Source of the DNA: Exiguobacterium flavidum
GTDB taxonomy: Bacteria > Bacillota > Bacilli > Exiguobacteriales > Exiguobacteriaceae
Assembly: GCF_003344535.1 (NCBI RefSeq)
Contig: NZ_QPKS01000003.1
Span: 124,001-188,000, forward strand
Direction of reading: 5' to 3'
Length of the DNA: 64,000 nt
This document shows positions 55,642 to 64,000 of this stretch, one piece after another (position 1 is the first letter of the stretch; the number at the start of each line of letters is the position of its first letter). The position numbers and the translations under genes are program-made. The notes beneath the pieces are model-generated. The model searched no databases and had not been told where the DNA came from. It saw only the letters and a list, made by a program, of their open reading frames with translations.

Positions 55642-56469
55642 TCAGATTTTCGTCAGTAACTTGATTTTCTGGAGGTTCGAGACGTAGGCCCGTTTCGTAA
55701 AGACGTCATAGCGATTGAGGCGTACCGCATCCAAAATACCTCGATAAAGCAATGCGGCTGCCCGCAAGGATTTCCGGCTTTCTGAAGGATATGCGGGGAA
55801 CGTCGTCGATGCCAAGTCATATAATCCCTCGGCACGCAAGGCGATGGCTTCCCACAGACCTGAGAAATCGCCTGTCGGCTCTCCTCTAAGCACCGATTCT
55901 TCCGAAACGCCGTATCGCTCAAGCAACTCTCCTGGAAGGTAGATCCTGTTGCGTCGGGCATCCTCCCCGACATCGCGCAAGATGTTGGTCAACTGCATCG
56001 CGATACCGAGTTGAATGGCGCCTTCCTTCAAATCCTTTCGTCCCGGAGCAAGAATCGGCAACAGCATGAGTCCGACCGTGCTTGCGACGAGATAGCTGTA
56101 ACGCTCGGTTTCCTCGAGTGTACGATACCGTGATTTCGTAATGTCCCATCTCATTCCTTCCGCAAGCTCGAGGAACGGCATCTCTTCCATCTCATATCTG
56201 TCAAAGACATCACGGAGGGCAAGCCATAGCGGCTGCTCGATCCGTTCGCCCGAACGGAAACGTTCGAACTCACTTAGGAACGCCGTCAAACTCTCTTTCG
56301 GGTTTGATGATTCGTCGACCGTATCATCCAGACAACGGCAGAATGTATAGATCGCGTTGACTGCCTGGCGGTCCGCTTTCGGAAGCAGCGAGAATGCCTT
56401 ATAGAATGTCTTCGATCCCTGCTGAATCACTCCTTCACAATAATCGTACGCCTTCTCGGTCGTATACAT
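55642..56469 (-). CDS. crtM: C30 apophytoene (diapophytoene) synthase
   Basis: 275 residues of the squalene/phytoene synthase family. The substrate-binding aspartates are in FCRCLDDTVDE and ILRDVGEDARRNRIYLP; SFYKAF-like QGSKTFYKAFSLLP opens the domain. The enzyme condenses two prenyl diphosphates; the C30 substrate farnesyl diphosphate is inferred from the neighbouring CrtN/CrtP types, since C40 CrtB looks alike. The ATG at 56469 has GGGGTGG upstream and overlaps the preceding desaturase gene by 35 bp. Confidence 0.9.
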   Translation of the reverse strand: MYTTEKAYDYCEGVIQQGSKTFYKAFSLLPKADRQAVNAIYTFCRCLDDTVDESSNPKESLTAFLSEFERFRSGERIEQPLWLALRDVFDRYEMEEMPFLELAEGMRWDITKSRYRTLEETERYSYLVASTVGLMLLPILAPGRKDLKEGAIQLGIAMQLTNILRDVGEDARRNRIYLPGELLERYGVSEESVLRGEPTGDFSGLWEAIALRAEGLYDLASTTFPAYPSESRKSLRAAALLYRGILDAVRLNRYDVFTKRAYVSNLQKIKLLTKI

Positions 56470-57907
56470 CTTTCCACCCCATCTCTTGTTCCATCCGTTC
56501 AACGAGCAATGTCGCCCCCATCATGACGATCGGCACTCCTCCACATGGGTGGACTGATGCTCCTACGGCGTAAAGCCCCTCGATGTCCGGATAGGGTTTC
56601 GCTTGCGTCTTGAATGCTGCTGACTGTGTCATCGTCGGTGCGATGCCGAAGCTGCCTCCGGCGTATAAACCAAACTGTTCCGCGTCTTTAGGGGTACGAA
56701 TCTTCATCTCGATGACCTGCTCGTCAAACCCCGGCAAATGATTCGTGATTCTGTCCATCACCCGTTCCATGAATCCGTTTTGCTCATAGTCCTCTTTCCC
56801 CATGCCAATCGGCGCTGGCGCCAGTGCGTACAGGACGCTTTTGCCTTCTGCCGCAAGGGTATCATCGATCGCACTCGGGTGGAACAGATACACTGCCGGT
56901 TGCTCGGGTACTTCCTTTTTCTCAAAAATCGAATGCATCAACGGCTTCAGTTCGTTCGGCATCAAAAAGCGATGGACGGGCAGTTCGATCTGACCGTCAA
57001 CCAGGAAATAAAGGAGCATTGTTCCTCCTGAGGGAACGTAACTTTTTGGTCGTACTCCTTCTACCAGATGTTCCATGAGTGGAAAGTCCCCGTTCAGGAC
57101 GATCGCATCATAATGAAGTGTCTCGCCATTTACGACTAACGAATCCGCCCTACCATCTTCTACTGGTATCCGCTCGACACGACTTCCGAGACGGATGTCC
57201 ACACCTTCCTTACGCAACTCCTGTTCAATCCGCTCAGCCAGGGTGAAATAGCCCCCTCTGACATACCAAACGCCCTCTGCCTGTTCCCGGTAAGGAATCA
57301 ATCCATAAAGTGATGGAGTGGTGTAGGGATTGCCTCCTATATAGAACGTCGGAAAACTGTAGGCGACCTTCAAATGTTCGCTTTCGAAATAACGTCCCAT
57401 CTGATCATACGCGGATTCGAAAGCCCGCATGCGAAGGAGAGCAGTGAGCAGTTCTGGCTGGAGCATCTCCGCTTTTCCTTTATAGCTCCGTTCTAGCAAC
57501 TTCGAGACGCTGTAGTCATATTCCTTCGACTTTTCATGCATATATCGCTGAAATGCTGCTCCTTCTCCGAATTGCCGTTCGATTGCGATGGTTTGATCGA
57601 CGACATCCGCCTTTTTCTCAAAGATCGTTCCGTCCGAAAAATGCAAATCGTAAAGTGGTTCGATCGGAAGGATCTCGAGGTCATTGATGCCTACCTCCTG
57701 CAATTGTTGCTTTAGTTTCGACGGCATCAATACGATAGTCGGACCTTCGTCAATCTTGCTCCCATCAGAAAATTCAACCGCGGCAAGCCGGCCGCCGACA
57801 CGCTCTTCTTTTTCAAAAATCGTCACCTCAGCCGAGGGGTACTTCCTCTTGATCATGAGTGCGGCATATAACGTACCGATTCCGCCTCCAACGAATGCGA
57901 TCTTCAT
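56435..57907 (-). CDS. CrtN-type carotenoid desaturase/oxidase
   Basis: 490 residues. The FAD motif is VGGGIGTLYAALMIKRKY, the second motif DEGPTIVLMPSKL and the C-terminal signature LYAVGASVHPCGGVPIVMMG, which is nearest to CrtN of Staphylococcus. It has a variant first glycine motif (GGGIGT). It is either the diapophytoene desaturase or a CrtNc-type enzyme acting on the aldehyde end. Its ATG overlaps the upstream desaturase stop by four bases. Confidence 0.85.
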   Translation of the reverse strand: MKIAFVGGGIGTLYAALMIKRKYPSAEVTIFEKEERVGGRLAAVEFSDGSKIDEGPTIVLMPSKLKQQLQEVGINDLEILPIEPLYDLHFSDGTIFEKKADVVDQTIAIERQFGEGAAFQRYMHEKSKEYDYSVSKLLERSYKGKAEMLQPELLTALLRMRAFESAYDQMGRYFESEHLKVAYSFPTFYIGGNPYTTPSLYGLIPYREQAEGVWYVRGGYFTLAERIEQELRKEGVDIRLGSRVERIPVEDGRADSLVVNGETLHYDAIVLNGDFPLMEHLVEGVRPKSYVPSGGTMLLYFLVDGQIELPVHRFLMPNELKPLMHSIFEKKEVPEQPAVYLFHPSAIDDTLAAEGKSVLYALAPAPIGMGKEDYEQNGFMERVMDRITNHLPGFDEQVIEMKIRTPKDAEQFGLYAGGSFGIAPTMTQSAAFKTQAKPYPDIEGLYAVGASVHPCGGVPIVMMGATLLVERMEQEMGWKDVYDREGVRLL

Positions 57908-59394
57908 GTCAGCACACCTGCCTTCTGTTCGATCAACTCTGCCGTGATGCGGGCGGATTCGAAGATTGTCGGAAGACCGCTTCCCGGATGCGTTCCGCCT
58001 CCGACGAGATACAGACTGTCGATTTCCTCGAACTGATTGTGCGGACGGAAATACATCATTTGATCAAGCTGATGGCCCAGGTTGAAAGTCGCCCCGATGT
58101 GAATGCCGAGCTTTTCCCAGTCTGCAGGCGTATACATCTCTTCGACTTCTATCGCCTCACGGACTCCCTTGTAAGGCGAGCGACTTTCAAGGGCATCGAG
58201 AACCGCTTCCCTCAGCCGCGCCCCCTCCTTCTCCCAATCGATTCCGGATGCGTTGTTTGGGACCGGGACGAGTACGTAAAGAGCTGATTTCCCTTCAGGA
58301 GCGAGTGTCGGATCAAGGAGTGACGGGTTCTGGATGTAGAATGAGAAATCTTCCGACAAAATCAGTTCCTTCGTCATCTCCCGGACATTCTTCTCATAAT
58401 CGTTTGCGAAGTAGATCGTGTGGTGCTCTGCGTCAAATGACTTGTCGACACCAAGATACAGCATGTACGTCGAGCAGGAGAATTTTTTCTTGCCGATCCG
58501 TCTCGGAGACCATCTCTTCAATACCCCTTCAGGCAGAAGGTGGTTCATCGCATGCGCGAAATCTGCCCCGAGTACGATGTCATCGAATAGTTGGTGTTCG
58601 CCGTTCTCCAAGATGACTCCCTTCGCGCTCTTGCCGTCGAGGATGACCTGTCTGACACCTGTCCCGAGCTTTACTTTCCCGCCATATTCCTCGACGACCT
58701 GCTTCATCGCTTCCGGCAGGCGATTGATTCCCCCAATCGGATGATGGACACCGAATGCATGCTCCATGTAGGAGAGGATCGAGAACCCGCCTGGACATTC
58801 CCATGCGGACATTCCGAGATATTTCGCTTGGAACGTAAACGCATATTTCAACTCTTCGCTCGTAAAGTAATCAGACAAAACGTCGTAGAGGGACCTTCCA
58901 ATCGATAAGAACGGGAGTGCTGAGATCACCCTTGGTGACAGGTAGTCCCGCCAGCGGTCGTGCTTCGTCTGAAGAATCGGCAGCATCTTCGACAACTTGA
59001 GCGCCTGATCCGCCATGAAACGGTCATACCCTTCTCCGTCCCCCGGAAAGTGCTGCTCTATCGTCTCCCGCATCCGGTCACGATCTGTCGTCATCGTAAA
59101 ACTTGAGCGCCCTCCATCGAAGTACAACGTATACATCGGATCGAGCGTCTTCATCTCGACATAGTCCTCGAGTTTTCGGTCTACACGCTCGAACAGGTTT
59201 TCGAGAATATGAGGCATGTTCAAAAAAGTCGGGCCGCGGTCGAATCGATACTCACCCACTTCTAGCCTTGAAGTTCGTCCTCCAACGCGGTTTTGTTTTT
59301 CATAGACGGTGACATCAAGCCCCCTTCCCGCCAAAAGCATCGCACAAGCGAGTCCTCCCGGTCCTGCTCCAATCACTGCTACCCGACGCTTCAC
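57904..59394 (-). CDS. crtN: CrtN/CrtI-type carotenoid desaturase
   Basis: 496 residues from a GTG at 59394, placed by AAGGAG nine bases upstream. The FAD motif is IGAGPGGLACAMLLAGRG, with DRGPTFLNMPHIL and the C-terminal LYLVGGGTHPGSGLPTIFES. The extra segments SCSTYMLYLGVDKSFD and LYVLVPVPNNASGIDW are those of CrtI/CrtN desaturases. It is the best candidate for the main desaturase that turns apophytoene into the coloured chain. First gene of the minus-strand carotenoid operon. Confidence 0.87.
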   Translation of the reverse strand: MKRRVAVIGAGPGGLACAMLLAGRGLDVTVYEKQNRVGGRTSRLEVGEYRFDRGPTFLNMPHILENLFERVDRKLEDYVEMKTLDPMYTLYFDGGRSSFTMTTDRDRMRETIEQHFPGDGEGYDRFMADQALKLSKMLPILQTKHDRWRDYLSPRVISALPFLSIGRSLYDVLSDYFTSEELKYAFTFQAKYLGMSAWECPGGFSILSYMEHAFGVHHPIGGINRLPEAMKQVVEEYGGKVKLGTGVRQVILDGKSAKGVILENGEHQLFDDIVLGADFAHAMNHLLPEGVLKRWSPRRIGKKKFSCSTYMLYLGVDKSFDAEHHTIYFANDYEKNVREMTKELILSEDFSFYIQNPSLLDPTLAPEGKSALYVLVPVPNNASGIDWEKEGARLREAVLDALESRSPYKGVREAIEVEEMYTPADWEKLGIHIGATFNLGHQLDQMMYFRPHNQFEEIDSLYLVGGGTHPGSGLPTIFESARITAELIEQKAGVLT

Positions 59395-59429
59395 AATCCA
59401 TCTCTCCTTCATTGACACTGTTTGCACCT

Positions 59430-59459
59430 ATTATACTTTTCACATATGAGCGCAAACAA
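59430..59459 (-). promoter_or_regulatory. Promoter of the crtN-crtM operon
   Basis: On the minus strand TTGTTT and a consensus TATAAT are separated by 18 bp, 35 bp upstream of the GTG start. Confidence 0.6.
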
Positions 59460-59564
59460 ATTTTAACTGTTTTGAACTGTTCAGACTGAAAAAGCAGTTC
59501 CTTTTGCGTGATTTTTGGAGAAATCACCTTTGCATGGCCGGTGCTCAGATTTTTTCACCTGTTC

Positions 59565-59593
59565 AAAAAACCACATCCGATGTCAGGATGTGG
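59565..59593 (-). terminator. Terminator of the O-methyltransferase gene
   Basis: A stem CCACATCC with GGATGTGG overlaps the stop codon and is followed by six T on the minus strand. Confidence 0.85.
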
Positions 59594-60581
59594 CTTCTGC
59601 AGTGACGATATACCAAGCTCCTTCTTTTAGGAAAGGCGTGATGGAGACGTTCTCAAAACCTGCACGGTGAAGGTCATCGGTCAGTCTTTCCTTTCCTGGG
59701 AGAGGATGAAGATTCTCATGAAGCGTCATGAACGTGTTGAACGCAGCAGAGAAAGGTGCTCCATGATCACTTCCTTGCAACGGTGTGACGAGAATGGCTG
59801 TACCTCCATCCTTCACGAAACGCCTTACCCCTTTGAGGAGGTCAATTCGTTCGTCTTCCGGGAAATAATAGAGGATATTGTTCATCATGACTCCGTCATA
59901 CGTCTCATCGACGTCGAATGTCTTGATATCCCCGACCGCGAAGTCGATTTTCCCGCTCTTGTCCCGTCTCTTCGCCTCTTCGATGACACTCTCTTCGATA
60001 TCGATTCCGGCAAGCCGAAGGTCGGGCATCGCTTCATGTAGCTTTCGCAGATATCCTCCATATGCACATCCGATATCGAGCAACGATTTGATTTCCCGCG
60101 AACGAATGATGTGTTTGACCGGAGGGAAGGCGACCGTTTCGACGAGGGCGGATGTTTCTGCGACGAGATCGCCGTGAGTCTCACCATCGAACTTGCGTTG
60201 TTTTCCTTCCTCAAGGAATTGCGGATAGGAGAAGAGGGCGGGAAGATGCAGTTCCATCAGTTCAGACAACATGAATCCGACGCTTCGCTCATCGTTCTTC
60301 AACAACTGGGGCAATACGCGCCGTGTCGGCTCGTAGCGGAGCTCCTTTTTCTTCAAGTGGCCGACCGCCACTCCTACCTCGAACCATCTGGCAAGTGCTG
60401 CCTTCGTCAGGGGCTGTTTCAGTCTGAGATGCGCCTCAGCCTGTGTCGCACCGCCGCACAGCGCATCGAACAAGCCATACTTATAACCGATATATCCATG
60501 CCAAAGAGGCAATACAGGCTCTGCTCTCTTCATCCATCTTCTTGCGCGCAATACTTTCGTCCACTCCTTCAATTGAGCCAC
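59583..60581 (-). CDS. SAM methyltransferase with dimerisation domain
   Basis: 332 residues from a GTG at 60581, with GAGGGG seven bases upstream. Residues 1-150 look like the winged-helix dimerisation region of plant-type O-methyltransferases (WFEVGVAVGHLKKKELRYEP); the Rossmann part has SLLDIGCAYGGYLRKLHEAM, LAGIDIEESVIEEA and DGVMMNNILYYFPEDE. Substrate unknown. Its place just upstream of the carotenoid operon makes a carotenoic acid methyl ester a possible product. It is a separate transcription unit. Confidence 0.82.
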   Translation of the reverse strand: MAQLKEWTKVLRARRWMKRAEPVLPLWHGYIGYKYGLFDALCGGATQAEAHLRLKQPLTKAALARWFEVGVAVGHLKKKELRYEPTRRVLPQLLKNDERSVGFMLSELMELHLPALFSYPQFLEEGKQRKFDGETHGDLVAETSALVETVAFPPVKHIIRSREIKSLLDIGCAYGGYLRKLHEAMPDLRLAGIDIEESVIEEAKRRDKSGKIDFAVGDIKTFDVDETYDGVMMNNILYYFPEDERIDLLKGVRRFVKDGGTAILVTPLQGSDHGAPFSAAFNTFMTLHENLHPLPGKERLTDDLHRAGFENVSITPFLKEGAWYIVTAEATS

Positions 60582-60640
60582 GTGTGTTCCCCTCTCCAAA
60601 TCGTGATAACATCCTTTTCCCAATTGAAGAGTTTCTGAAA

Positions 60641-60681
60641 ACAAAAAAAGCCGAACCGGAGCATATCGCTCCGTTCGGCTT
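60641..60681 (-). terminator. Terminator of the YisL gene
   Basis: A stem AGCCGAACCGGAGC with GCTCCGTTCGGCT (one bulge) followed on the minus strand by seven T. Confidence 0.88.
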
Positions 60682-60685
60682 GTCT

Positions 60686-61084
60686 TCATCCGAAGATGAT
60701 GCTGTTGAAGAAGGAGAGTCCGAGCGGCAGCGCGTACCCGAGGAAGACCGCTGCAAGCGCGAATACGGCGAACCCGCCGAACAGACCTGTGTACGACTTC
60801 CCTTTCTTCAGGCGGATGAGTGTCATTTCTCCAAGAATCAAGACGAGCAGACCCGCTGTCATCTTGATGTCATAGAATGGCGAGACTGAAGACTTCACTC
60901 CGTCCCCTACAGTCAAATAGAGATAGAGGCCCGTACCGAGCGTCAGAAGCATGAACAGGCGGTATGCCATATGTGCCCCTTTGCCATTCTTGCCTTTCTT
61001 GTACATCGAGAACGCGACGAAGAACGTCACGAGCAACAGGACCCACATCAGAACGTGGGTGTGAACGAAAGCTGTGATTGGCAT
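60686..61084 (-). CDS. yisL: YisL family (DUF1516) membrane protein
   Basis: 132 residues, four membrane helices. HTHVLMWVLLLVTFFVAFSM at the start, then LRLF-like AYRLFMLLTLGTGLYLYL and KMTAGLLVLILGEMTLIRLK match UPF0344/YisL. Function unknown. It lies 65 bp after the histidine kinase gene and may be cotranscribed with it. Confidence 0.85.
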   Translation of the reverse strand: MPITAFVHTHVLMWVLLLVTFFVAFSMYKKGKNGKGAHMAYRLFMLLTLGTGLYLYLTVGDGVKSSVSPFYDIKMTAGLLVLILGEMTLIRLKKGKSYTGLFGGFAVFALAAVFLGYALPLGLSFFNSIIFG

Positions 61085-61149
61085 GATGATTCCTCCTTGT
61101 CATTATCTTCTTAATCCTAGCTGATTTTCTCAGAAATCCCAAATCTTTT

Positions 61150-63690
61150 TTATATCGAGACCGTTTGCCCGACGAGCAGCGGCAGGTGGATGTGGAAAAT
61201 CGTTCCCGAACGCTCCACCGACTCGACGGTGATTCTTCCGCCGTGTCCGGTCACGATCTCTTTGCAAATCGCAAGGCCAAGTCCGGTCCCCCCGATCTTT
61301 CGGCTGTCCGAGTTATCGACGCGGTAGAATTTTTCGAACAACTTGGGGACAGCATCTTTCGGGATGCCGATTCCTTCATCACTGACACTGATATGGACTT
61401 CATCAGTACTGCTGCGCAGTTCGACACGGATATTGCCTCCGTCAGGCGAATATTTGACAGCATTCGACAGAAGATTGCTGAGCAACTGCTTCAGCTTTTC
61501 CTCATCCGCTTCGATCAGGTGCGGTACCTGGTCCTTCACTTCGAACGAGATGACATGGCGGTCCGTCGAGGCCGCATAGAAGCTCGTCATCTCTTCAAAG
61601 AGCGGCAGAATGTCAACAACTGTCTTCTTGTATGACAGCTTACCTGACTCCATCCGCTGGACATCAAGGAAATCATTGACGAGATTCGCAAGCCGTTCGG
61701 TCTCGGAATGGATCGTCTTCAGGTATTTATGTTGTTTCGGCGTCTCGATGTCGCGGTTCAGCATCAATTCCGTGTATCCATAAATCGATGAGAGAGGCGT
61801 ACGCAGCTCATGCGAGACGGTCGAGACGAACTCCGTCTTGAGGCGGTCCGCCTCCGTCTCCTTCGTCACGTCACGCAGGACGAGCAACAACCCTTTTCGC
61901 ACTGAACCTATGTCGATCGGCTCGACATACAATTGAATGAAGGCGCATTTTTCACGAATCGAGAATTGGAGCGCCTCCTCCGGGAACTTGCCTGACAGCG
62001 CGTCATTGACATGACGTTCGAGAAGTTCAGGCTGATCGACGAGAGGTGACAGCATCGCGAGACACGCAGCGATCGATTCGAATCCGTTCCTGCCCTGGCT
62101 TTGGATTTCCGGGAACAGTTCATAGAGCGGCCCGTTGACGAACACTTCTTCCGTGTCTTGTTCAACATAGATGACTGCTTCACGAATCGAATCGAGAATC
62201 CGCTCCGTCTTCGACTTCTCACGCTCCATCTCGTCGAACATTTGCATGCGAAGGATCGAAAGCGACAGCTGTCTCGCGAATGACATGATCTCCCGCAGCT
62301 GTTTCGAAGTGAACTGGTCGCGATAACGCACGAGGTAGATGCAGGCGATGACCTGCTCCGTCGCCGGATCGAGAATCGGGACGGCTGTCTCATACATGTA
62401 GTATGGGTAAGGCAGCGGATGGTCACTCGATACCTGCTTCGAAGAATGGACCGGCCGCTTCAGCGAACGGGCACGGCTCAACAAAGAAAAGTCGTTTCCG
62501 ATGAGCTGGTCCGCGAGACTCTCGCTCATTCCGTAGGTCGAGACATGATGCTCCCCGTTCTCATCGGTGAAGACGAGCGCGCCGATCTCCGATTCGGTGA
62601 TCGCGACGAGCTTCTCGATGATTTCAGGATATGCAGTCAACGATTCACGCGCAGCCAGCGTCTCGGTCAATTCATTCCGGTACGCAAGATGCTTTTCGTT
62701 ACGCATCGTCAGTTCAAGCGCCTCTTCAAGTTCCTGTTGCTGAGCTTGAAGTTCTTCCTGTTGAGCGACGAGCTCTTCTTGCTGAGCCTGCAGCTCCTCG
62801 TTCTTCGCAAGAAGATGTTGCTTGTTCTCTAAAATTGAAGCTGCCATCTGATTGAACGACAGCGCCAGGATCCCGATTTCGTCTTTCCGGTTCAGAACTT
62901 CCACGTGTGAAACATCCTCCCCGTTCGCAAGCCGCTGGCTGTTTTTGACGAGCGAAAGCAACTCGGCCGTGATGCGACGGATGAAGGGGTAGACGAACAG
63001 GAAAAGGACGAGAACGAGGACGAGAATATTCGAAAGCCAAATCAGCTGTGAATTCTGGATCTCTCGCTCTAGCTGTTCGCTCGCCTTCGCTCCTTCATCC
63101 CGAAGAAGTTCGCGATAGTCCCCCATGATGGATTCGATTTGACCGATTTGAGTCAGTACATCGATATTTCCTTCACTGTCGAGCTTTATTTTCCCTTCAT
63201 CGAACAAACGCTTCCCGATCGGAAGAGAGACCAGCGTCCGGCCATCGAGGAACACTTCCTTCACCTCACCGCTCTCTTTCGCGGCAACGTACTCCTCGAT
63301 TGCCGGGATGATCGCGTCGAAGTAATAGTCGTGCAATTCGCGTGAACGTTTCGCAAAGGTCTTCCCTTCTTCATAAGAGGAGTTCCTCTCGAACCACTCG
63401 GTCTGTTGATCGAGCGATTCTTCCTGCTTCTTGATCCGGGCAAGCACGTCCGGGTCCCCGAATAGGGTATATCCTCTGACATTGAATTGAAGGTCCTGCC
63501 ATTCTTCCCACAAACCGCTCGTCCGGAAACGATTTTCGCTCAATTCATCGAGTTTCTCACGTGTGACGTCCAGACGTTCTTCCGTATAGTCGTAGACGAT
63601 CAGGGAGGACATCGATAATGTTACGAGTACGACGTAAAAGGCGGCCATCAATTGACGGCCGACTTTTTCATTGATCCATTTGATTGTCAC
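61150..63690 (-). CDS. Sensor histidine kinase (HAMP-GAF-PAS-HisKA)
   Basis: 846 residues. Order: membrane helix 14-32, CHASE3-like outer domain 33-215, membrane helix 217-238, HAMP 240-290, a Gln/Glu-rich coiled coil 292-330 with AQQEEL-type repeats, GAF-like 345-485, PAS-like 495-610, HisKA with the phospho-accepting His627 in STVSHELRTPLSS, and HATPase with NLLSNAVKYSPDGG, DEGIGIP and GGTGLGLAI. It should phosphorylate the response regulator whose gene overlaps it by 23 bp. The GTG start has GGGAGG eight bases upstream. Confidence 0.93.
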   Translation of the reverse strand: MTIKWINEKVGRQLMAAFYVVLVTLSMSSLIVYDYTEERLDVTREKLDELSENRFRTSGLWEEWQDLQFNVRGYTLFGDPDVLARIKKQEESLDQQTEWFERNSSYEEGKTFAKRSRELHDYYFDAIIPAIEEYVAAKESGEVKEVFLDGRTLVSLPIGKRLFDEGKIKLDSEGNIDVLTQIGQIESIMGDYRELLRDEGAKASEQLEREIQNSQLIWLSNILVLVLVLFLFVYPFIRRITAELLSLVKNSQRLANGEDVSHVEVLNRKDEIGILALSFNQMAASILENKQHLLAKNEELQAQQEELVAQQEELQAQQQELEEALELTMRNEKHLAYRNELTETLAARESLTAYPEIIEKLVAITESEIGALVFTDENGEHHVSTYGMSESLADQLIGNDFSLLSRARSLKRPVHSSKQVSSDHPLPYPYYMYETAVPILDPATEQVIACIYLVRYRDQFTSKQLREIMSFARQLSLSILRMQMFDEMEREKSKTERILDSIREAVIYVEQDTEEVFVNGPLYELFPEIQSQGRNGFESIAACLAMLSPLVDQPELLERHVNDALSGKFPEEALQFSIREKCAFIQLYVEPIDIGSVRKGLLLVLRDVTKETEADRLKTEFVSTVSHELRTPLSSIYGYTELMLNRDIETPKQHKYLKTIHSETERLANLVNDFLDVQRMESGKLSYKKTVVDILPLFEEMTSFYAASTDRHVISFEVKDQVPHLIEADEEKLKQLLSNLLSNAVKYSPDGGNIRVELRSSTDEVHISVSDEGIGIPKDAVPKLFEKFYRVDNSDSRKIGGTGLGLAICKEIVTGHGGRITVESVERSGTIFHIHLPLLVGQTVSI

Positions 63691-64000
63691 TCAGAATTCC
63701 TCCCACGACATCGATCAACTCAAGTGGGCTGAACGGTTTCGAGAAAAAGTAGTTCGCTCCGATTTCTTCGGCACGCTCTCGGTCTGACTGCTGGCTCTTA
63801 GCCGTCAGCATCATGATTTTGAGCTCTTGTTTCTCCGGATGTTGACGAACTTTTTCGATGACTTCAAGGCCGGTCATCCCGGGCATCATATAATCGAGCA
63901 GGACGAGATCATATGTCTCACTCATGATTTTTTGATAGGCTTCATCCCCATCTGTCGCTTCGTCAATCGTGTATCCTTCATCTTCAAGGGTATCGAGGAC
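63668..64000 (-). CDS. Response regulator receiver domain (partial)
   Basis: The C-terminal 110 residues of a receiver domain; the 5' end lies beyond the window. The phospho-accepting aspartate is in LVLLDYMMPGMTGLEV, the threonine in IMMLTAKSQ and the lysine in YFFSKPFSPLELI. The protein ends about 25 residues after the lysine, so no output domain follows it; any DNA-binding or other output would have to lie upstream of the visible part. Its 3' end overlaps the kinase gene. Confidence 0.92.
   Translation of the reverse strand, partial: VLDTLEDEGYTIDEATDGDEAYQKIMSETYDLVLLDYMMPGMTGLEVIEKVRQHPEKQELKIMMLTAKSQQSDRERAEEIGANYFFSKPFSPLELIDVVGGILSDNQMDQ

Noticed and set aside
62700-62830. Apparent short tandem repeat that might suggest a CRISPR or VNTR
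   Set aside because: The repeats are codons of the kinase's Gln/Glu coiled coil, with no spacers and no cas genes nearby.

Overview
The window reads as a chromosomal segment of a low-GC Gram-positive rod of the Bacillales, most like Exiguobacterium. The central 28 kb follows the Bacillus order yqeG-yqeH-aroE-yhbY-nadD-yqeK-rsfS-yqeM-comEA-comEC-yqzM-holA-rpsT-lepA-hemW-hrcA-grpE-dnaK-dnaJ-prmA-rsmE-mtaB. It lacks the sporulation genes gpr and spoIIP that sit between rpsT and lepA in Bacillus, and comER and comEB are also missing. A non-sporulating, pigmented relative such as Exiguobacterium fits this. The organism is an inference; no rRNA gene, tRNA gene, prophage, CRISPR array or intact insertion sequence was seen.

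Layout. (1) 1-5,040, minus strand: a truncated membrane receptor translationally coupled to a BMP-family lipoprotein, deoC, two RarD-type permeases and a pseudouridine synthase. (2) 5,263-6,520, plus: a HIT protein overlapping a PP2C-like phosphatase. (3) 6,622-14,488, minus: the HrcA/CIRCE-controlled heat-shock operon hrcA-grpE-dnaK-dnaJ-prmA-rsmE-mtaB. (4) 14,556-20,028: a small membrane protein, hemW, lepA, rpsT, a GNAT protein, holA and yqzM. (5) 20,067-28,236: competence (comEC, comEA) and the yqe ribosome-assembly/NAD/shikimate operon. (6) 28,308-34,783: an ArsB/NhaD transporter, psd, an anchored thioredoxin-like protein, iadA, DUF2929, a Cof hydrolase, a NUDIX protein and a YitT protein.

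(7) 34,946-45,973 is a maltodextrin regulon. malE-malF-malG, a membrane-anchored alpha-amylase and a LacI-type repressor form one minus-strand operon. Maltose phosphorylase follows with its own promoter, and a cytoplasmic neopullulanase is transcribed divergently. The intergenic regions carry LacI-type palindromes and cre-like boxes. The expected flow is: external starch cut by the amylase, maltodextrin imported by MalEFG, cut inside by neopullulanase, and maltose phosphorolysed by GH65. The transporter ATPase and beta-phosphoglucomutase are not in the window.

(8) 46,120-51,090: a CPA2 antiporter, a 245-bp highly structured palindromic element with terminal inverted repeats, an enoyl-CoA hydratase, a MATE pump, ybaK and pssA. 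(9) 51,275-60,581: two convergent gene sets for a C30 carotenoid. The plus set is a CruF-like hydratase, an acyltransferase, a GT2 glycosyltransferase and a CrtP/CrtNb-type oxidase. The minus set is two CrtN-type desaturases and crtM, with an O-methyltransferase behind. Together they match the steps for an acyl-glucosyl, methyl-esterified apo-lycopenoate. (10) 60,686-64,000: a YisL protein, then a response regulator overlapping a large sensor histidine kinase, cut by the window end.
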